DNA of 64,000 bases from Candidatus Latescibacterota bacterium (GTDB lineage: Bacteria > Latescibacterota > MWCZ01): assembly GCA_022706085.1 (NCBI GenBank), contig JAKJDF010000008.1, forward strand, positions 1 through 64,000. Direction: 5' to 3'. Positions 46,895 through 55,692 of the stretch are shown here, piece after piece. The notes beneath the pieces were generated by a model. It saw only the letters and a list, made by a program, of their open reading frames with translations, ran no database searches and was not told the DNA's origin. Within the stretch, counting starts at the first letter, position 1. Each line of letters opens with the position of its first letter. Both the position numbers and the translations under genes were made by a program.

Positions 46895-47827
46895 GTGAAG
46901 AATTTCAAACCGGCGTACGGGATTGTTCCGCCTCTTATTACGCCGTTCAACGAGGACTTGTCGATTGACTGGTACGCCTACGACAGACTGATTGACTGGC
47001 ACATCGAGCGGAATGTCACCGGTCTTTTTGTCGTGTGCGGGTCGAGCGAATACTGGAAGCTGACCGAGGACGAAGCCATTCAAATGGCGAAGGCCGCGGT
47101 GAAACGAGCGAACGGAAGGATTCATATCCTGGCCGGGAGCACCAACTACCCGGACGACGACCTCACTAAGAATATCAACATGACGAAGCGGATGGCAGAC
47201 ACGGGTGTGGACGGCTGTTTCATTACTACGCCCCGCACGATTCCGCCCCAGGACGATCTGATGTTGGATTATCACATGAGGATCCACGACGCGGTCAACT
47301 ACCCGTTGTACGCGTATGAGATGCCGGGCGGGACCAATTACAAGTTTTCTCCGGAAGCATTCGCGGCGCTCGGGGCCACGGAACGATTCATAGGTATCAA
47401 GGACACCACGTGCGACCTCGCCAAAGTGGCGAAGAAGATTGCCGCGGCGAAAGGGACGATCAAGATCATGCAGGCACACACCCCGACGTTGCTGGATTCC
47501 TGCAAACTCGGCGCGACCGGCGGCATCAACACCTCATCGAATGTGTGTCCCAGTCTTTTCCAGAAGCTCTTTGACCTGTTCGACGCAGGTGACCTCGAAA
47601 CGGCGGAACGTCTCCAGCAGCGGATCATCCAGATAGACGAAATGATGTCCGACGGGTACGTGAAATCAGCCAAGGTTGCGGTAAGCATGATGGGCGTTCC
47701 CATGAAGCATTTCACCCGCAATCCTTCCAAGGATTTCACACCGGAGCGCATGGAAGAGCTGAAGAAGATGTGCGAACTGATCGAGGAAAGCGAGAAGGAG
47801 TTCGGGATCGTTCACCGATCGATTTGA
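46895..47827 (+). CDS. Dihydrodipicolinate synthase/N-acetylneuraminate lyase family aldolase
   Basis: A 310-residue class I aldolase of the DapA superfamily. The Schiff-base lysine is K169 in FIGIKDTTCDL; the substrate-binding region reads GLFVVCGSSEYWKLTEDEA and YAYEMPGGTNYKF. The pyruvate-binding G-T/S-T-x-E signature is changed to G-S-S-E-Y-W, so it is not a typical lysine-biosynthesis DapA; enzymes for sugar acids or other 2-oxo acids look similar. The GTG at 46895 follows GGGAGGATTTCGCA. The 195-base gap after ligA shows no hairpin and may hold its promoter. It ends at a shared terminator. Confidence 0.78.
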   Translation: MKNFKPAYGIVPPLITPFNEDLSIDWYAYDRLIDWHIERNVTGLFVVCGSSEYWKLTEDEAIQMAKAAVKRANGRIHILAGSTNYPDDDLTKNINMTKRMADTGVDGCFITTPRTIPPQDDLMLDYHMRIHDAVNYPLYAYEMPGGTNYKFSPEAFAALGATERFIGIKDTTCDLAKVAKKIAAAKGTIKIMQAHTPTLLDSCKLGATGGINTSSNVCPSLFQKLFDLFDAGDLETAERLQQRIIQIDEMMSDGYVKSAKVAVSMMGVPMKHFTRNPSKDFTPERMEELKKMCELIEESEKEFGIVHRSI

Positions 47828-47854
47828 AAACACGCTCGATCGGGAGCAACAAGA

Positions 47855-47893
47855 AAGCGGGAGACTCGTTCTACGAGCCTCCCGCTTCTTTTT
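47855..47893. terminator. Bidirectional terminator between the aldolase and GH36 genes
   Basis: AAGCGGGAG and CTCG (47855-47868) pair with CGAG and CTCCCGCTT (47874-47887) with one A-C mismatch; TCTTTTTG follows on the plus strand and an A-rich stretch lies on the other side. It lies between convergent genes and can serve both. Confidence 0.75.
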
Positions 47894-47900
47894 GCAGTTA

Positions 47901-49895
47901 TCACGCCTTTTCCGCGAGTTCGTAACGAAACAGGCGGGAGCCCGGTCTTTGGCCGATAGTGATGGAGAATCCCTCGGCGGTGAGATCGCCGCTTCTCCAG
48001 ATTCGTGTGCCCAGTCCGTCGTACGACTGGAAGCGGTACCGGGCGTTCGGGAGGACTCCTTTCAGGGGGACACGCACCTCCGGATAAGGGCTCTTCTGGC
48101 GACGGAACGCAAGGATGACGCCAGAATCCAGGTCTGCACGATGGAATTGCCATGCCGCCCACACATCATCCGCCAGGCTGAAGGAGATGAGCGGGTAAAA
48201 ATCCCCGAGAGCGTAGGGCTTCAGCTCCCGGTATTGTTTCGCCATGGTTTGAAGCCACTCCACGGGAAACGCATCCCAGGGTGTCCGATACCCTTCAGGT
48301 TCATCGGGGCCGGCGACGGTGGTGGTGAGTGTGGCGCCCGGAATGAGGGTACTCCGGAACGCATATGTGTCCGGTCTATCGCAACACCCCGCGCTCAGGG
48401 GAACCCACAGAGAAAGGCCCTGAGTCTGCCCCTGCATCCCGATCGGATCAAAATCCGGATAACACTGAAAATCGCTTCTCCAGAGCGGGATACTCCGGGA
48501 AATTGTTTCGAGATCGATGCGCCTCCCGCCGCTGGAACAGTTGTCGATCAGCAATCCGGGATGGCGGTCCATGAGTTCGTCCCAGAATGCGTACAAGCCC
48601 TCGATGTGCCGTATCTCAGCCATTCCGACTCGTTCAGGCGTGTCCATGGAATTCCAGAACGGTTCGGGATCCATGTTGAAATCCTGCCGGTAGACGGAAA
48701 TCCCACCTTCGGTAATCACGGACGAGATGATGTCGACAAGTCCTGCGCGTGCTTCCGGGTTTCCCAGATCAAACAGCCAGTTGTCTCCAATGGGTCCTGA
48801 AAGCCACTCAGGGTGTTTCCGGGTAAGAAAAGTCTCCTTGAACACGCGCTCGGGTTCGAACCACAGCGTGAATTTCATTCCGAGTTCGCGGGTTGTCTTC
48901 CCGATCGGTGCCAACCCCTCAGGGTAATTGCTTTTGTTCGGCCACCAGTTTCCGACGTGCGCGCCCCAGTTGGTGTTGAATACGGTTGCCTTGTCGCAGA
49001 ATTCCGCATCGCCGTGCCATCCCGCATCGATCCAGTAGTTCTCGAGGGGGATTTCCTGTAACGCAAACCAGCGCGCCTTTGCAATCTGACGCTCGCTGCG
49101 GTTTTCGCCCCAGCCCACAAACGAGAGAGGCACTTCCGGCGGGTTGCCGGCCGCGACCGGCGTATGGTGGGCGAGAAGGAAGCGTCTGAGAGCGTTCTGC
49201 CCGTCAATGGGCTCTCCGTTCCAGAACAGCAACAACATTCGGGGCGACCGAATCTTCTCGCCGGGCAGAAGCGACAGGTGGGTTTTCTGCATTCCCGCCG
49301 ACACGCGTACTCCGCCGGTATCGTTCGCGGTGAAAGTGCACTGCCAGTTTCCTGTCCACCCGATGCCGCCGATCACCCGCTCGCTGCCTGTGTGCAGACT
49401 GAAGAACGGCAAAGCCCCGTTGGAGGAACGCCCTCCCGTCGTGCCAATGCGGAGTGTCCCTCCTGGGTTCAAAATCGTTTCGTGCGGGGCAAAATCATCG
49501 CTCCGACAGAGGCTTCCGTTGGCATGGCGAATTGTTGATGCTCCTGCGCCGGCAAACACAGTGTCAAGGGGAAGTATGTCGCCGATAATCGGAGTGGCGT
49601 TGCTGCCTGTGTTTTCAAAATGGAGGAGCCATTCCACCGCGGGAAAATCGAGGAACTGGTTCACTTCGCACGTGCAAACCAGTCCTGTATGGCGGTCTCG
49701 AAAAACGCAGGCGAATTCTCGTGTCCGCCCGGCAGCGGTCGCGGTCAGCAGCTCGCGTTCCCAGCGGCTTTGCGAAAGCAGAACACGTTCGCCGTCGAAC
49801 ATGAAAGAAAACGGAGGCGTGTTTGCCGCTGCGTCGAAGGCCCGTGAAGTCCATTCTTCCGCGTGTTTCTGAGCGTTTGTATCGTTCTGTTCCAT
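47901..49895 (-). CDS. GH36-family alpha-galactosidase-like glycosidase
   Basis: A 664-residue clan-D glycosidase. The N-terminal beta supersandwich is followed by a barrel with PLSFVGWGENRSERQIAKARWFALQEIPLENYWIDAGWHGD, KFTLWFEPERVF, the nucleophile D405 in YRQDFN, and the acid/base D475 in IPLWRSDFQ after the DNCSSGGRRIDLE motif. These are the conserved GH36/GH27 residues, so catalysis is likely. No signal peptide is present, suggesting a cytoplasmic enzyme acting on imported alpha-galactosides or alpha-GalNAc. It is divergent from the VOC gene and ends at a terminator shared with the aldolase gene. Confidence 0.85.
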   Translation of the reverse strand: MEQNDTNAQKHAEEWTSRAFDAAANTPPFSFMFDGERVLLSQSRWERELLTATAAGRTREFACVFRDRHTGLVCTCEVNQFLDFPAVEWLLHFENTGSNATPIIGDILPLDTVFAGAGASTIRHANGSLCRSDDFAPHETILNPGGTLRIGTTGGRSSNGALPFFSLHTGSERVIGGIGWTGNWQCTFTANDTGGVRVSAGMQKTHLSLLPGEKIRSPRMLLLFWNGEPIDGQNALRRFLLAHHTPVAAGNPPEVPLSFVGWGENRSERQIAKARWFALQEIPLENYWIDAGWHGDAEFCDKATVFNTNWGAHVGNWWPNKSNYPEGLAPIGKTTRELGMKFTLWFEPERVFKETFLTRKHPEWLSGPIGDNWLFDLGNPEARAGLVDIISSVITEGGISVYRQDFNMDPEPFWNSMDTPERVGMAEIRHIEGLYAFWDELMDRHPGLLIDNCSSGGRRIDLETISRSIPLWRSDFQCYPDFDPIGMQGQTQGLSLWVPLSAGCCDRPDTYAFRSTLIPGATLTTTVAGPDEPEGYRTPWDAFPVEWLQTMAKQYRELKPYALGDFYPLISFSLADDVWAAWQFHRADLDSGVILAFRRQKSPYPEVRVPLKGVLPNARYRFQSYDGLGTRIWRSGDLTAEGFSITIGQRPGSRLFRYELAEKA

Positions 49896-50084
49896 GGTCT
49901 TTGTCCTCTGCAGATCAACCGTGCTGTTCCTTCGCCTGGTGAAGAGTATGTTACTCCACCCGGCCGTTTGAACCCACGCCCTCCCCCGTTCCGTTTTCAG
50001 CGCCCAACGGGTAGGTTCTCAATGGTGCTTTGTCGAAAGCATTGTGTTCCTCCGCGAACTCGTCCACGGAAAGGAGTCAAGTTT

Positions 50085-50495
50085 ATGGTCACCGGAATAG
50101 GTCATGCGGCATACGGGGTCAGCGATCTGAATGCGAGTCTGCGTTTTTACTGCGGGCAACTCGGCTTGAGGAAGGCCTTCGAACTCCATCGTGATGACGG
50201 CACTCTGTGGATTGTCTATCTCTATGCCGGTAATCGGTCATTCATCGAACTTTTCCCGGAATCGGAGGTGCCTCCGCAAAAAGGGGGGAGCTATCGGCAC
50301 CTTTGTTTGATCGTAGATGACATGGCGGCAACATTGCACGCGATGAAAATCGCTGGTCTTGAGCCTCTGAACCCGCCATCCGTGGGAAAGGACGGGAATA
50401 CGCAGGCATGGGTGCGCGACCCGGATGGCAACCCCATCGAGCTCATGCAGATCGCACTTGATTCGGACCAGGCGCGCGCGGTAACGGCGGAGTAA
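50085..50495 (+). CDS. VOC-family (glyoxalase/lactoylglutathione lyase-like) protein
   Basis: A 136-residue metal enzyme of the vicinal oxygen chelate fold. Two beta-alpha-beta-beta-beta modules carry the four usual metal ligands: H8 in GIGHAAYGVSD, the Glu in FIELFPES, the His in YRHLCLIVDD and the Glu in NPIELMQI. The ATG at 50085 has GGAAAGGAGTCAAGTTT upstream. The family includes glyoxalase I, methylmalonyl-CoA epimerase and dioxygenases; the pattern fits a glyoxalase-like lyase or epimerase best, but this is open. Its neighbours (GH36 divergent; envelope cluster downstream) give no clear hint. Confidence 0.8.
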   Translation: MVTGIGHAAYGVSDLNASLRFYCGQLGLRKAFELHRDDGTLWIVYLYAGNRSFIELFPESEVPPQKGGSYRHLCLIVDDMAATLHAMKIAGLEPLNPPSVGKDGNTQAWVRDPDGNPIELMQIALDSDQARAVTAE

Positions 50496-50609
50496 CGTGA
50501 GCCGTTTTGGCACGGCATCTGCAGGGCGTTGTTATCAGTCGGACCTCGGCGTGCACCCGATGACGAGTTCATCGGGACACAGAACAAAACCTGAAGATCA
50601 GGATTGGTA

Positions 50610-52091
50610 ATGGTTGTCCGTTGGGCAGTGGCGGCCCTCATTGGCCTCTGGAACCTTTCAACCGTCGCACACGCTGCTGAGCGGCTGCGCGTTGTGGTCC
50701 ATGAACTGGACGCGAACGGCGTATCTCCGCAGGTGGCGCGCGTCGTATCAGAACAGCTTCGATCCAGGTTGATTGAAACGCGACGGTTTGTTGTTCCCGA
50801 ACGCGAAAAGATGGAGGCTGTCGTCGCGGAGCAATCAGTTTCTCTGAGCCTTCTCGCCTGTTCCAGTCAGGAGTGCGCGATTGAACTGGGGCGCATCCTT
50901 CAAGCGAACAAAATGGTTGTCGGGTCGGTCTCGCTCCTCAACCAGACGTACAGTATCAACACGCGATTTCTTGACCTGGAGACAGGTGCGGCGGAGTTTT
51001 CCGCTGAGGAGAAATGCCAGACCGCGGACGATCTGTTTCTCGCCGCAGAACGGCTCGCCGCGCGAATTGCCGCTTCCGTTCCGCAACGAGGTACCGTTAC
51101 GGCAGTAAGTGGAGAAAATATCATTATTGATTTGGGAGCTCTCGACGGAGTATCAACGGGGATGCAATTCCGCGTCCTGCGGAGGGTCGAGCGGGTACAG
51201 GGGTACTGGGAAGAGGAACAGGTGGCTCTGGCCGTGGTGACGTCCGTTCAACCCACGTGGTCGCGGATAGAGCCGCAGCGCACCGGACTGAATTTCATGC
51301 GTCCGGTTTCGATTCAGCAGAACGACATCGTTGTCGGCGTTCAGTCGATCACCGTCGACGAATTGCCGCGATACGCGTTCCTGTCGGTGTACTCGCGCCC
51401 GGTGGGTGCCGAGGTGTACGTGGACAATCTTTTCCAGGGGCGCGCGCCGGAATCGGGGCTGGAAGTTCGGCTGACGCCAGGGAAGCACACCGTTCGTGTG
51501 AGCGCACCGGCCCACAGGACCGAGGAACGCTCGGTAGAACTTCGCCCCGACGAGCGCAGATCCTTCAACGCGACGCTCCAGCCGCGTTTGAGGCGCATCC
51601 CGTTCAGAATGCAGCTCATCACCGGCGGGTACGTGCAGGACAGGCCGGCGAACGCCGCGTTCAGGAGCAGACTGGAAAACGAGCGTATGAACGGCGCACG
51701 GGTGGGTTTCGGCAGGGTGTATTCGGTATTCATGAGTGAAGCCGGCGGAAGCTGGACCCACGCGAACATGCCTGCTGACCGCAGCTTCGGGCTTAATGAA
51801 GTCCACAACCTCTCGCTGCATGCTCAGGGAGGAATCTCGCCCCGGCTGGGCTGGGTCCTCCCGTATGTCGTGTTCGGGTATGAGCTTTCGCGGTTCTATT
51901 TCAACGACCAGAACGTGTTCGAGGGGCAACAAAGTCTTGGTGACGCCGGAAAGGTGGGAAACAGCGGCTGGTACTGGGGTGGAGGAGCATTCCTGGGACA
52001 CTGGTTCCACGTGGGGTTCCGCCAGACTATCGGCCGGCCCCAGACCGATTTCCGGTCGTTAACCATTGGCGTGAATCTGGCAGGTTTCTGA
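50610..52091 (+). CDS. Envelope protein with TolB/CsgG-like N-terminus, PEGA domain and possible outer-membrane barrel
   Basis: A 493-residue exported protein. The signal peptide ends near VAHA-A at residue 20. Residues about 25-150 (VARVVSEQLRSRLIETRRFVVPEREKMEAVVAEQ, CAIELGRILQANKMVVGSVSLL) look like the TolB-N/CsgG-type nucleotide-free Rossmann fold often found in secretion and lipoprotein systems. A PEGA domain lies at about 255-325 (VYSRPVGAEVYVDNLFQGRAP, LTPGKHTVRVSAP). The last 160 residues alternate hydrophobic and polar residues and end in F, as in an outer-membrane beta barrel. ATG 50610 is chosen; TTG 50604 is possible. The stop overlaps the next gene in TGATG. Confidence 0.7.
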   Translation: MVVRWAVAALIGLWNLSTVAHAAERLRVVVHELDANGVSPQVARVVSEQLRSRLIETRRFVVPEREKMEAVVAEQSVSLSLLACSSQECAIELGRILQANKMVVGSVSLLNQTYSINTRFLDLETGAAEFSAEEKCQTADDLFLAAERLAARIAASVPQRGTVTAVSGENIIIDLGALDGVSTGMQFRVLRRVERVQGYWEEEQVALAVVTSVQPTWSRIEPQRTGLNFMRPVSIQQNDIVVGVQSITVDELPRYAFLSVYSRPVGAEVYVDNLFQGRAPESGLEVRLTPGKHTVRVSAPAHRTEERSVELRPDERRSFNATLQPRLRRIPFRMQLITGGYVQDRPANAAFRSRLENERMNGARVGFGRVYSVFMSEAGGSWTHANMPADRSFGLNEVHNLSLHAQGGISPRLGWVLPYVVFGYELSRFYFNDQNVFEGQQSLGDAGKVGNSGWYWGGGAFLGHWFHVGFRQTIGRPQTDFRSLTIGVNLAGF

Positions 52092-53266
52092 TGGGGCTGT
52101 ACCGCTGGGCATCGGGTGTGGGTGTGGCCGCCGCGATGGCTCTTTTCGCATGTGGCTGCTCGGATGACTTCCGGGGCAGTCTGCTTGCGCCATTAATGTT
52201 TTCGGATGCGGCCAGCGATTCCTCGGGCCTGTATCGCGAACCAAACGACACCCCGGAAAGGGCGATACCGATCAGAACGGACGGAACAAGCGTTCGGCAG
52301 ACAATCCATCTTCCCAGTGACGTGGACTATTTCCGATTCCTCGCCGCTGCCGGGGCTGAGTACCTGGTGAATGTAGAAACGGAAACCGGGGGTTCGCTTC
52401 AGGTGGAAATCACGGACGAACGCGGAGTTGTGCAACCGGTGACAGTGGTGAATTCACCCGGCACGAACAGGAGCATCAGGAGCTGGACAACCGCGGAGTC
52501 AGGATACTATTTCGTACGGGTGAGCGCGCCTGTCGCCGCGAACTCGGTTGTCGGAACGTACCGCGTATGGATAGCCGTCGGGGAGGATGGTTTTGAGCCG
52601 GACAACACGATCTCGCAGGCGAAGGAGATCGTGATAAACGGCACCTGGCAGCAGCACACCCTTCCCGGGACGGCGGACAAGGATTACATGAGCTTCTCCG
52701 CGTGGGCTGATTTCCATTACGAATTCCTGTTCGACGGGTCTTCGGGCGAACATGTGTCGTTCGCTGTGGTGGATGGTTCGGGAAATTCGGTCTCGTCGCG
52801 CAGCACGCCTTCTCTGGTTCGGTTTGATGCGCCGTCGGACGGGAAGTATTTCGTGGAAGTCATTCCGATTGATCCCGGCGCCCTGGGCACATACCGGGTA
52901 TCCGGCTTTTCCACGGATCCGTGGGAACCGGACAGCACCCTGGCCCTTGCGACACCGATTTCGGCCACAGGGGAACCGCAACGGCACAGCTTTTCCCGCG
53001 CATCCGATCAGGACTACCTGAGATTTCAGGCCACCGCCGGGGCGACTTACATTATCAGAACGGATAGTCTCGGTTCCGGAGTTGACACCCAGATCGAAAT
53101 AGACAGCGCCTCCGGCACGGCGTTGGTTTCTGACGACAACAGCGGGGGAGGAAATGCGTCGATGCTGGTGTGGACCGCGCCAGTCACAGGAGCCTTTTTT
53201 GTTCGCGTTCGGAGCGCCTCAGGGGGATTCCCCGGCAAATACGTGGTGTCGGTGAAAGCGGATTGA
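52091..53266 (+). CDS. Lipoprotein with three pre-peptidase C-terminal (PPC) domains
   Basis: A 391-residue lipoprotein (signal with Cys at 21 and 23; MALFACGCSDD). It contains three PPC-type beta-sandwich repeats beginning at about residues 50 (EPNDTPERAIPI), 168 (EPDNTISQAKEIV) and 277 (EPDSTLALATPI), each with the D-x-D-Y-x-[RS]-F motif (SDVDYFRFLAAAG, ADKDYMSFSAW, SDQDYLRFQATAG) and an end like YFVRV. PPC domains usually flank secreted proteases or bind surfaces; no catalytic part is present here. Translation is coupled to the upstream gene through TGATG, so the two products probably act together. Confidence 0.75.
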   Translation: MGLYRWASGVGVAAAMALFACGCSDDFRGSLLAPLMFSDAASDSSGLYREPNDTPERAIPIRTDGTSVRQTIHLPSDVDYFRFLAAAGAEYLVNVETETGGSLQVEITDERGVVQPVTVVNSPGTNRSIRSWTTAESGYYFVRVSAPVAANSVVGTYRVWIAVGEDGFEPDNTISQAKEIVINGTWQQHTLPGTADKDYMSFSAWADFHYEFLFDGSSGEHVSFAVVDGSGNSVSSRSTPSLVRFDAPSDGKYFVEVIPIDPGALGTYRVSGFSTDPWEPDSTLALATPISATGEPQRHSFSRASDQDYLRFQATAGATYIIRTDSLGSGVDTQIEIDSASGTALVSDDNSGGGNASMLVWTAPVTGAFFVRVRSASGGFPGKYVVSVKAD

Positions 53267-53371
53267 TATGGCACGCACGTTGCAGTCTGGTTGACGTGAA
53301 TGTTCTGTAAAAATGAGGTTTTCACGCAGAGCAGATCCGGGTACCACAATACCGAACCAGGAGGTTCCGCC

Positions 53372-54007
53372 ATGCGGCGATCAATCGTGTTTCCCCTCAT
53401 TGCAGCCGGCGCCATGCTCGCGCTGAGCGCGTGTGGCTCGAAACCACCGGAGGTCGGGCAGCAGTTTATCATCGAACGGGTCCCCGAGGAACGTCCGCGC
53501 TGGATAACGCGGCCTCCGGCGGATCGTGATGACAAGCTCTTCTTCGTCGGCCTCAAGACCCACGCATCAAGCCTGGAAAACGGCAACACCGACGCCCGGC
53601 AGAACGCCATTCAGAAAATCGTGGAATACGTGGGCGGCACCGGGATGGTGGACTACACCAAAGCTCGCGTTGAGTCCGGGCTTACGGACGAGGGCCAGGC
53701 AGGCAACTACGTGGAAGACGGTTTCCGCTTCCTTGCCGAGTCCATTGCCCAAGGCATGCGCGAAGACGAGAATTATTACGAACGAGTGAAGGAATGGCAA
53801 CCGACCGGCTGGCGGTACTTCTACAACTATCACGTGCTGGTCAGCATTCCGAAGAACTCGCTGGCTGACGCCGCACGCCAGGCGTTTGAGCGCCAGGCGG
53901 CGGCAGCGCGCGCCCGGAATGACGCTCGCGCGGAAGCGTTTGCCAACAAACTCCGGGAACAACTCACTCCCGGGATGACCCCGCAGTCCACGGTCGGTGG
54001 CCAGTAA
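53372..54007 (+). CDS. LPP20-like lipoprotein
   Basis: A 211-residue lipoprotein (lipobox LSAC, C21). After PRWITRPPADRDDKLFFVGLKTHASSLENGNTDARQNA comes a conserved helical part and a FNYHVLVSIPKNSL strand; this W-I-x-x-P and DARQNA pattern is that of LPP20/FlgP-type outer-membrane lipoproteins. The tail (after about residue 165) is Ala- and Arg-rich and helical. The ATG follows AGGAGGTTCCGCC. A T-T-G-A-C-G upstream may be a -35 box. The next gene, after a hairpin, is a larger paralogue. Confidence 0.7.
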   Translation: MRRSIVFPLIAAGAMLALSACGSKPPEVGQQFIIERVPEERPRWITRPPADRDDKLFFVGLKTHASSLENGNTDARQNAIQKIVEYVGGTGMVDYTKARVESGLTDEGQAGNYVEDGFRFLAESIAQGMREDENYYERVKEWQPTGWRYFYNYHVLVSIPKNSLADAARQAFERQAAAARARNDARAEAFANKLREQLTPGMTPQSTVGGQ

Positions 54008-54037
54008 ATTCAGCTCAAACGGCGTACGGGAGCAAAC

Positions 54038-54068
54038 GGGGAAGCCGGGTTCAACCGGTTTCCCCCTT
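54038..54068 (+). terminator. Hairpin between the two LPP20-like genes
   Basis: GGGGAAGCCGG (54038-54048) pairs with CCGGTTTCCCC (54055-54065) over 11 bases with one G-U pair; only CTTT follows, so it may be a weak terminator or attenuator that lowers expression of the second paralogue. Confidence 0.5.
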
Positions 54069-54082
54069 TCCAAGGCTGGCGA

Positions 54083-55630
54083 TTGTTTGCCGTGAAACGC
54101 CACGTGTCCTTTCCCTGTGGCCGACTTCTCGTCGGTGTGAGCGCGGTTCTCCTCGTCGCGTCTTGCGGCCCCAGGACCGTGAATACGGTGCCGCGGGGAG
54201 AACGCCGTCTTGTTGAAGCATCGGCAGACCGGGTTCCCGACTGGATTACACGGGAACCGGCCAGCGACGCCGAATACCATTATTTCAGGGGCATCAGGAC
54301 AGACGCTCCCAGTCTCGAAGCAGGTGAAACGGATGCCCGCCAGAACGCGCTCGCCAGCATCGTTCAGTTCCTTGGCCTGCGGGTGACCGTCGACTACCAG
54401 CGGCTGCGAACCGAAGAGCAGACACGCATCGCGGACGCGATTCGGTCCGTCGGTGGCGCAGATTTGTTCGGGACGCGGCTGTCGGAAATGTTTTACCGAC
54501 GCTGGCGGGTTGTTGACGGCGGGGAAGTGCACGACAAGTACGACGTGTATCTGATCGTGCGTTTCCCGAAAGAATCCGTTGACCGAATCAAAAGAAACCA
54601 GCAGGAGCGACTTCAGGCAATTTCCCGTCTGGTGGGAAATCCTGCAGGTGAACCGCCTGACCCGTCAGGTTTGTACGCGCAGATATCGTCGATTTCGCAG
54701 GCTCTCCGCGGGTTGACTGACCTCAATCAGTCGGTGTTGATCACGACGGAAACGGAGGGACAGGCCCAGCAGCTCAACGCGCTGGCGACGACGAAACTCC
54801 TCCGGCTCATCGGCTCTGTGAGGCTTTCTCTGACACCCCCCGCCGCACGATTCGCAACGGGCAGGCATAACCCGCCTCTGGTGTTCTCGTGTCTGGCGAC
54901 AAACGACCGGGGCGTGCCGATACCAAACCTTCCCGTGAGGCTCTCGGCCGGAGATTCGTCTCAGGTCGTATGGTCAAATGCGTCGGGGGTCGCCGAGGTC
55001 ACCCGTTCGGAGATCCATTCTTCCAGTAGACGGTTCCTTTTCTCGGCACAAATGGACCTTCCGGTTGAGGTTCGATCGCTTCCCGACATCGCGCGCACCG
55101 TTCCTTCGGTATCGTCTTCCCTCGAGGTGGTTCCGCGAGCCGAAACGATAAAGTTGCTCGTTGTAGTGGACGAGTGGCACAATCGCCGTTCACCGTCGCG
55201 GCGAACCGCCGAGGAGAGACTCATCGCCGCATTGCGCGAGCGCGGCTTCTCGGTGGTCAGCGCAGCCGAGTTCCGGAGGGACGAAATCGGAAACCCCTGG
55301 AGCAATCAGAATGACGCGTTTGAGCTTGCCCGGAAAAGTCATTCCGATGTTCTCATACAGGGGTCCGTGGAGACAGGCGAGGCAACGCTGGTTCCCTATT
55401 CCACCAGCCTGTACGCGACATCCGCGACTGCGCAGATCAGGGCGATTGACGTGGTGTCGCAGAACGTCATCGCTACGGTGGTTCTGCCGGATGGAGTGAT
55501 GCGGGATACCAGAGGTTTCGGCAGCACCCCCGAGCGAGCGGCGGAGGAGGCCGTCACACTCGCACGGCGGGATTTTCCCAACGGCTACGCCTACCTCGCG
55601 GAGCAGTTAGAGAAGGCGCTGACTCAATAG
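54083..55630 (+). CDS. LPP20-like lipoprotein with added TolB/CsgG-like C-terminal domain
   Basis: A 515-residue lipoprotein (C28 in VASCGP). Residues about 45-170 align by eye with the preceding gene: W-I-T-R-E-P-A, a F-R-G-I-R-T-D-A-P-S-L-E-A-G-E-T-D-A-R-Q-N-A stretch and a YDVYLIVRFPKESV strand. A middle part (about 170-330) has an Ig-like look, and residues about 350-515 (IKLLVVVDEWHNRR, AEERLIAALRERGFSVVSAAE, SHSDVLIQGSVETG) resemble the TolB-N/CsgG fold of the first gene of this cluster. TTG at 54083 has AAGG at good spacing; GTG 54092 is an alternative. It closes the envelope cluster. Confidence 0.68.
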   Translation: MFAVKRHVSFPCGRLLVGVSAVLLVASCGPRTVNTVPRGERRLVEASADRVPDWITREPASDAEYHYFRGIRTDAPSLEAGETDARQNALASIVQFLGLRVTVDYQRLRTEEQTRIADAIRSVGGADLFGTRLSEMFYRRWRVVDGGEVHDKYDVYLIVRFPKESVDRIKRNQQERLQAISRLVGNPAGEPPDPSGLYAQISSISQALRGLTDLNQSVLITTETEGQAQQLNALATTKLLRLIGSVRLSLTPPAARFATGRHNPPLVFSCLATNDRGVPIPNLPVRLSAGDSSQVVWSNASGVAEVTRSEIHSSSRRFLFSAQMDLPVEVRSLPDIARTVPSVSSSLEVVPRAETIKLLVVVDEWHNRRSPSRRTAEERLIAALRERGFSVVSAAEFRRDEIGNPWSNQNDAFELARKSHSDVLIQGSVETGEATLVPYSTSLYATSATAQIRAIDVVSQNVIATVVLPDGVMRDTRGFGSTPERAAEEAVTLARRDFPNGYAYLAEQLEKALTQ

Positions 55631-55692
55631 GCTTTGGCTGAAGTCGCCGGACGATTCCGCGCGTGGGCCCTCTTTCTCTTTCCGTGAACCCT

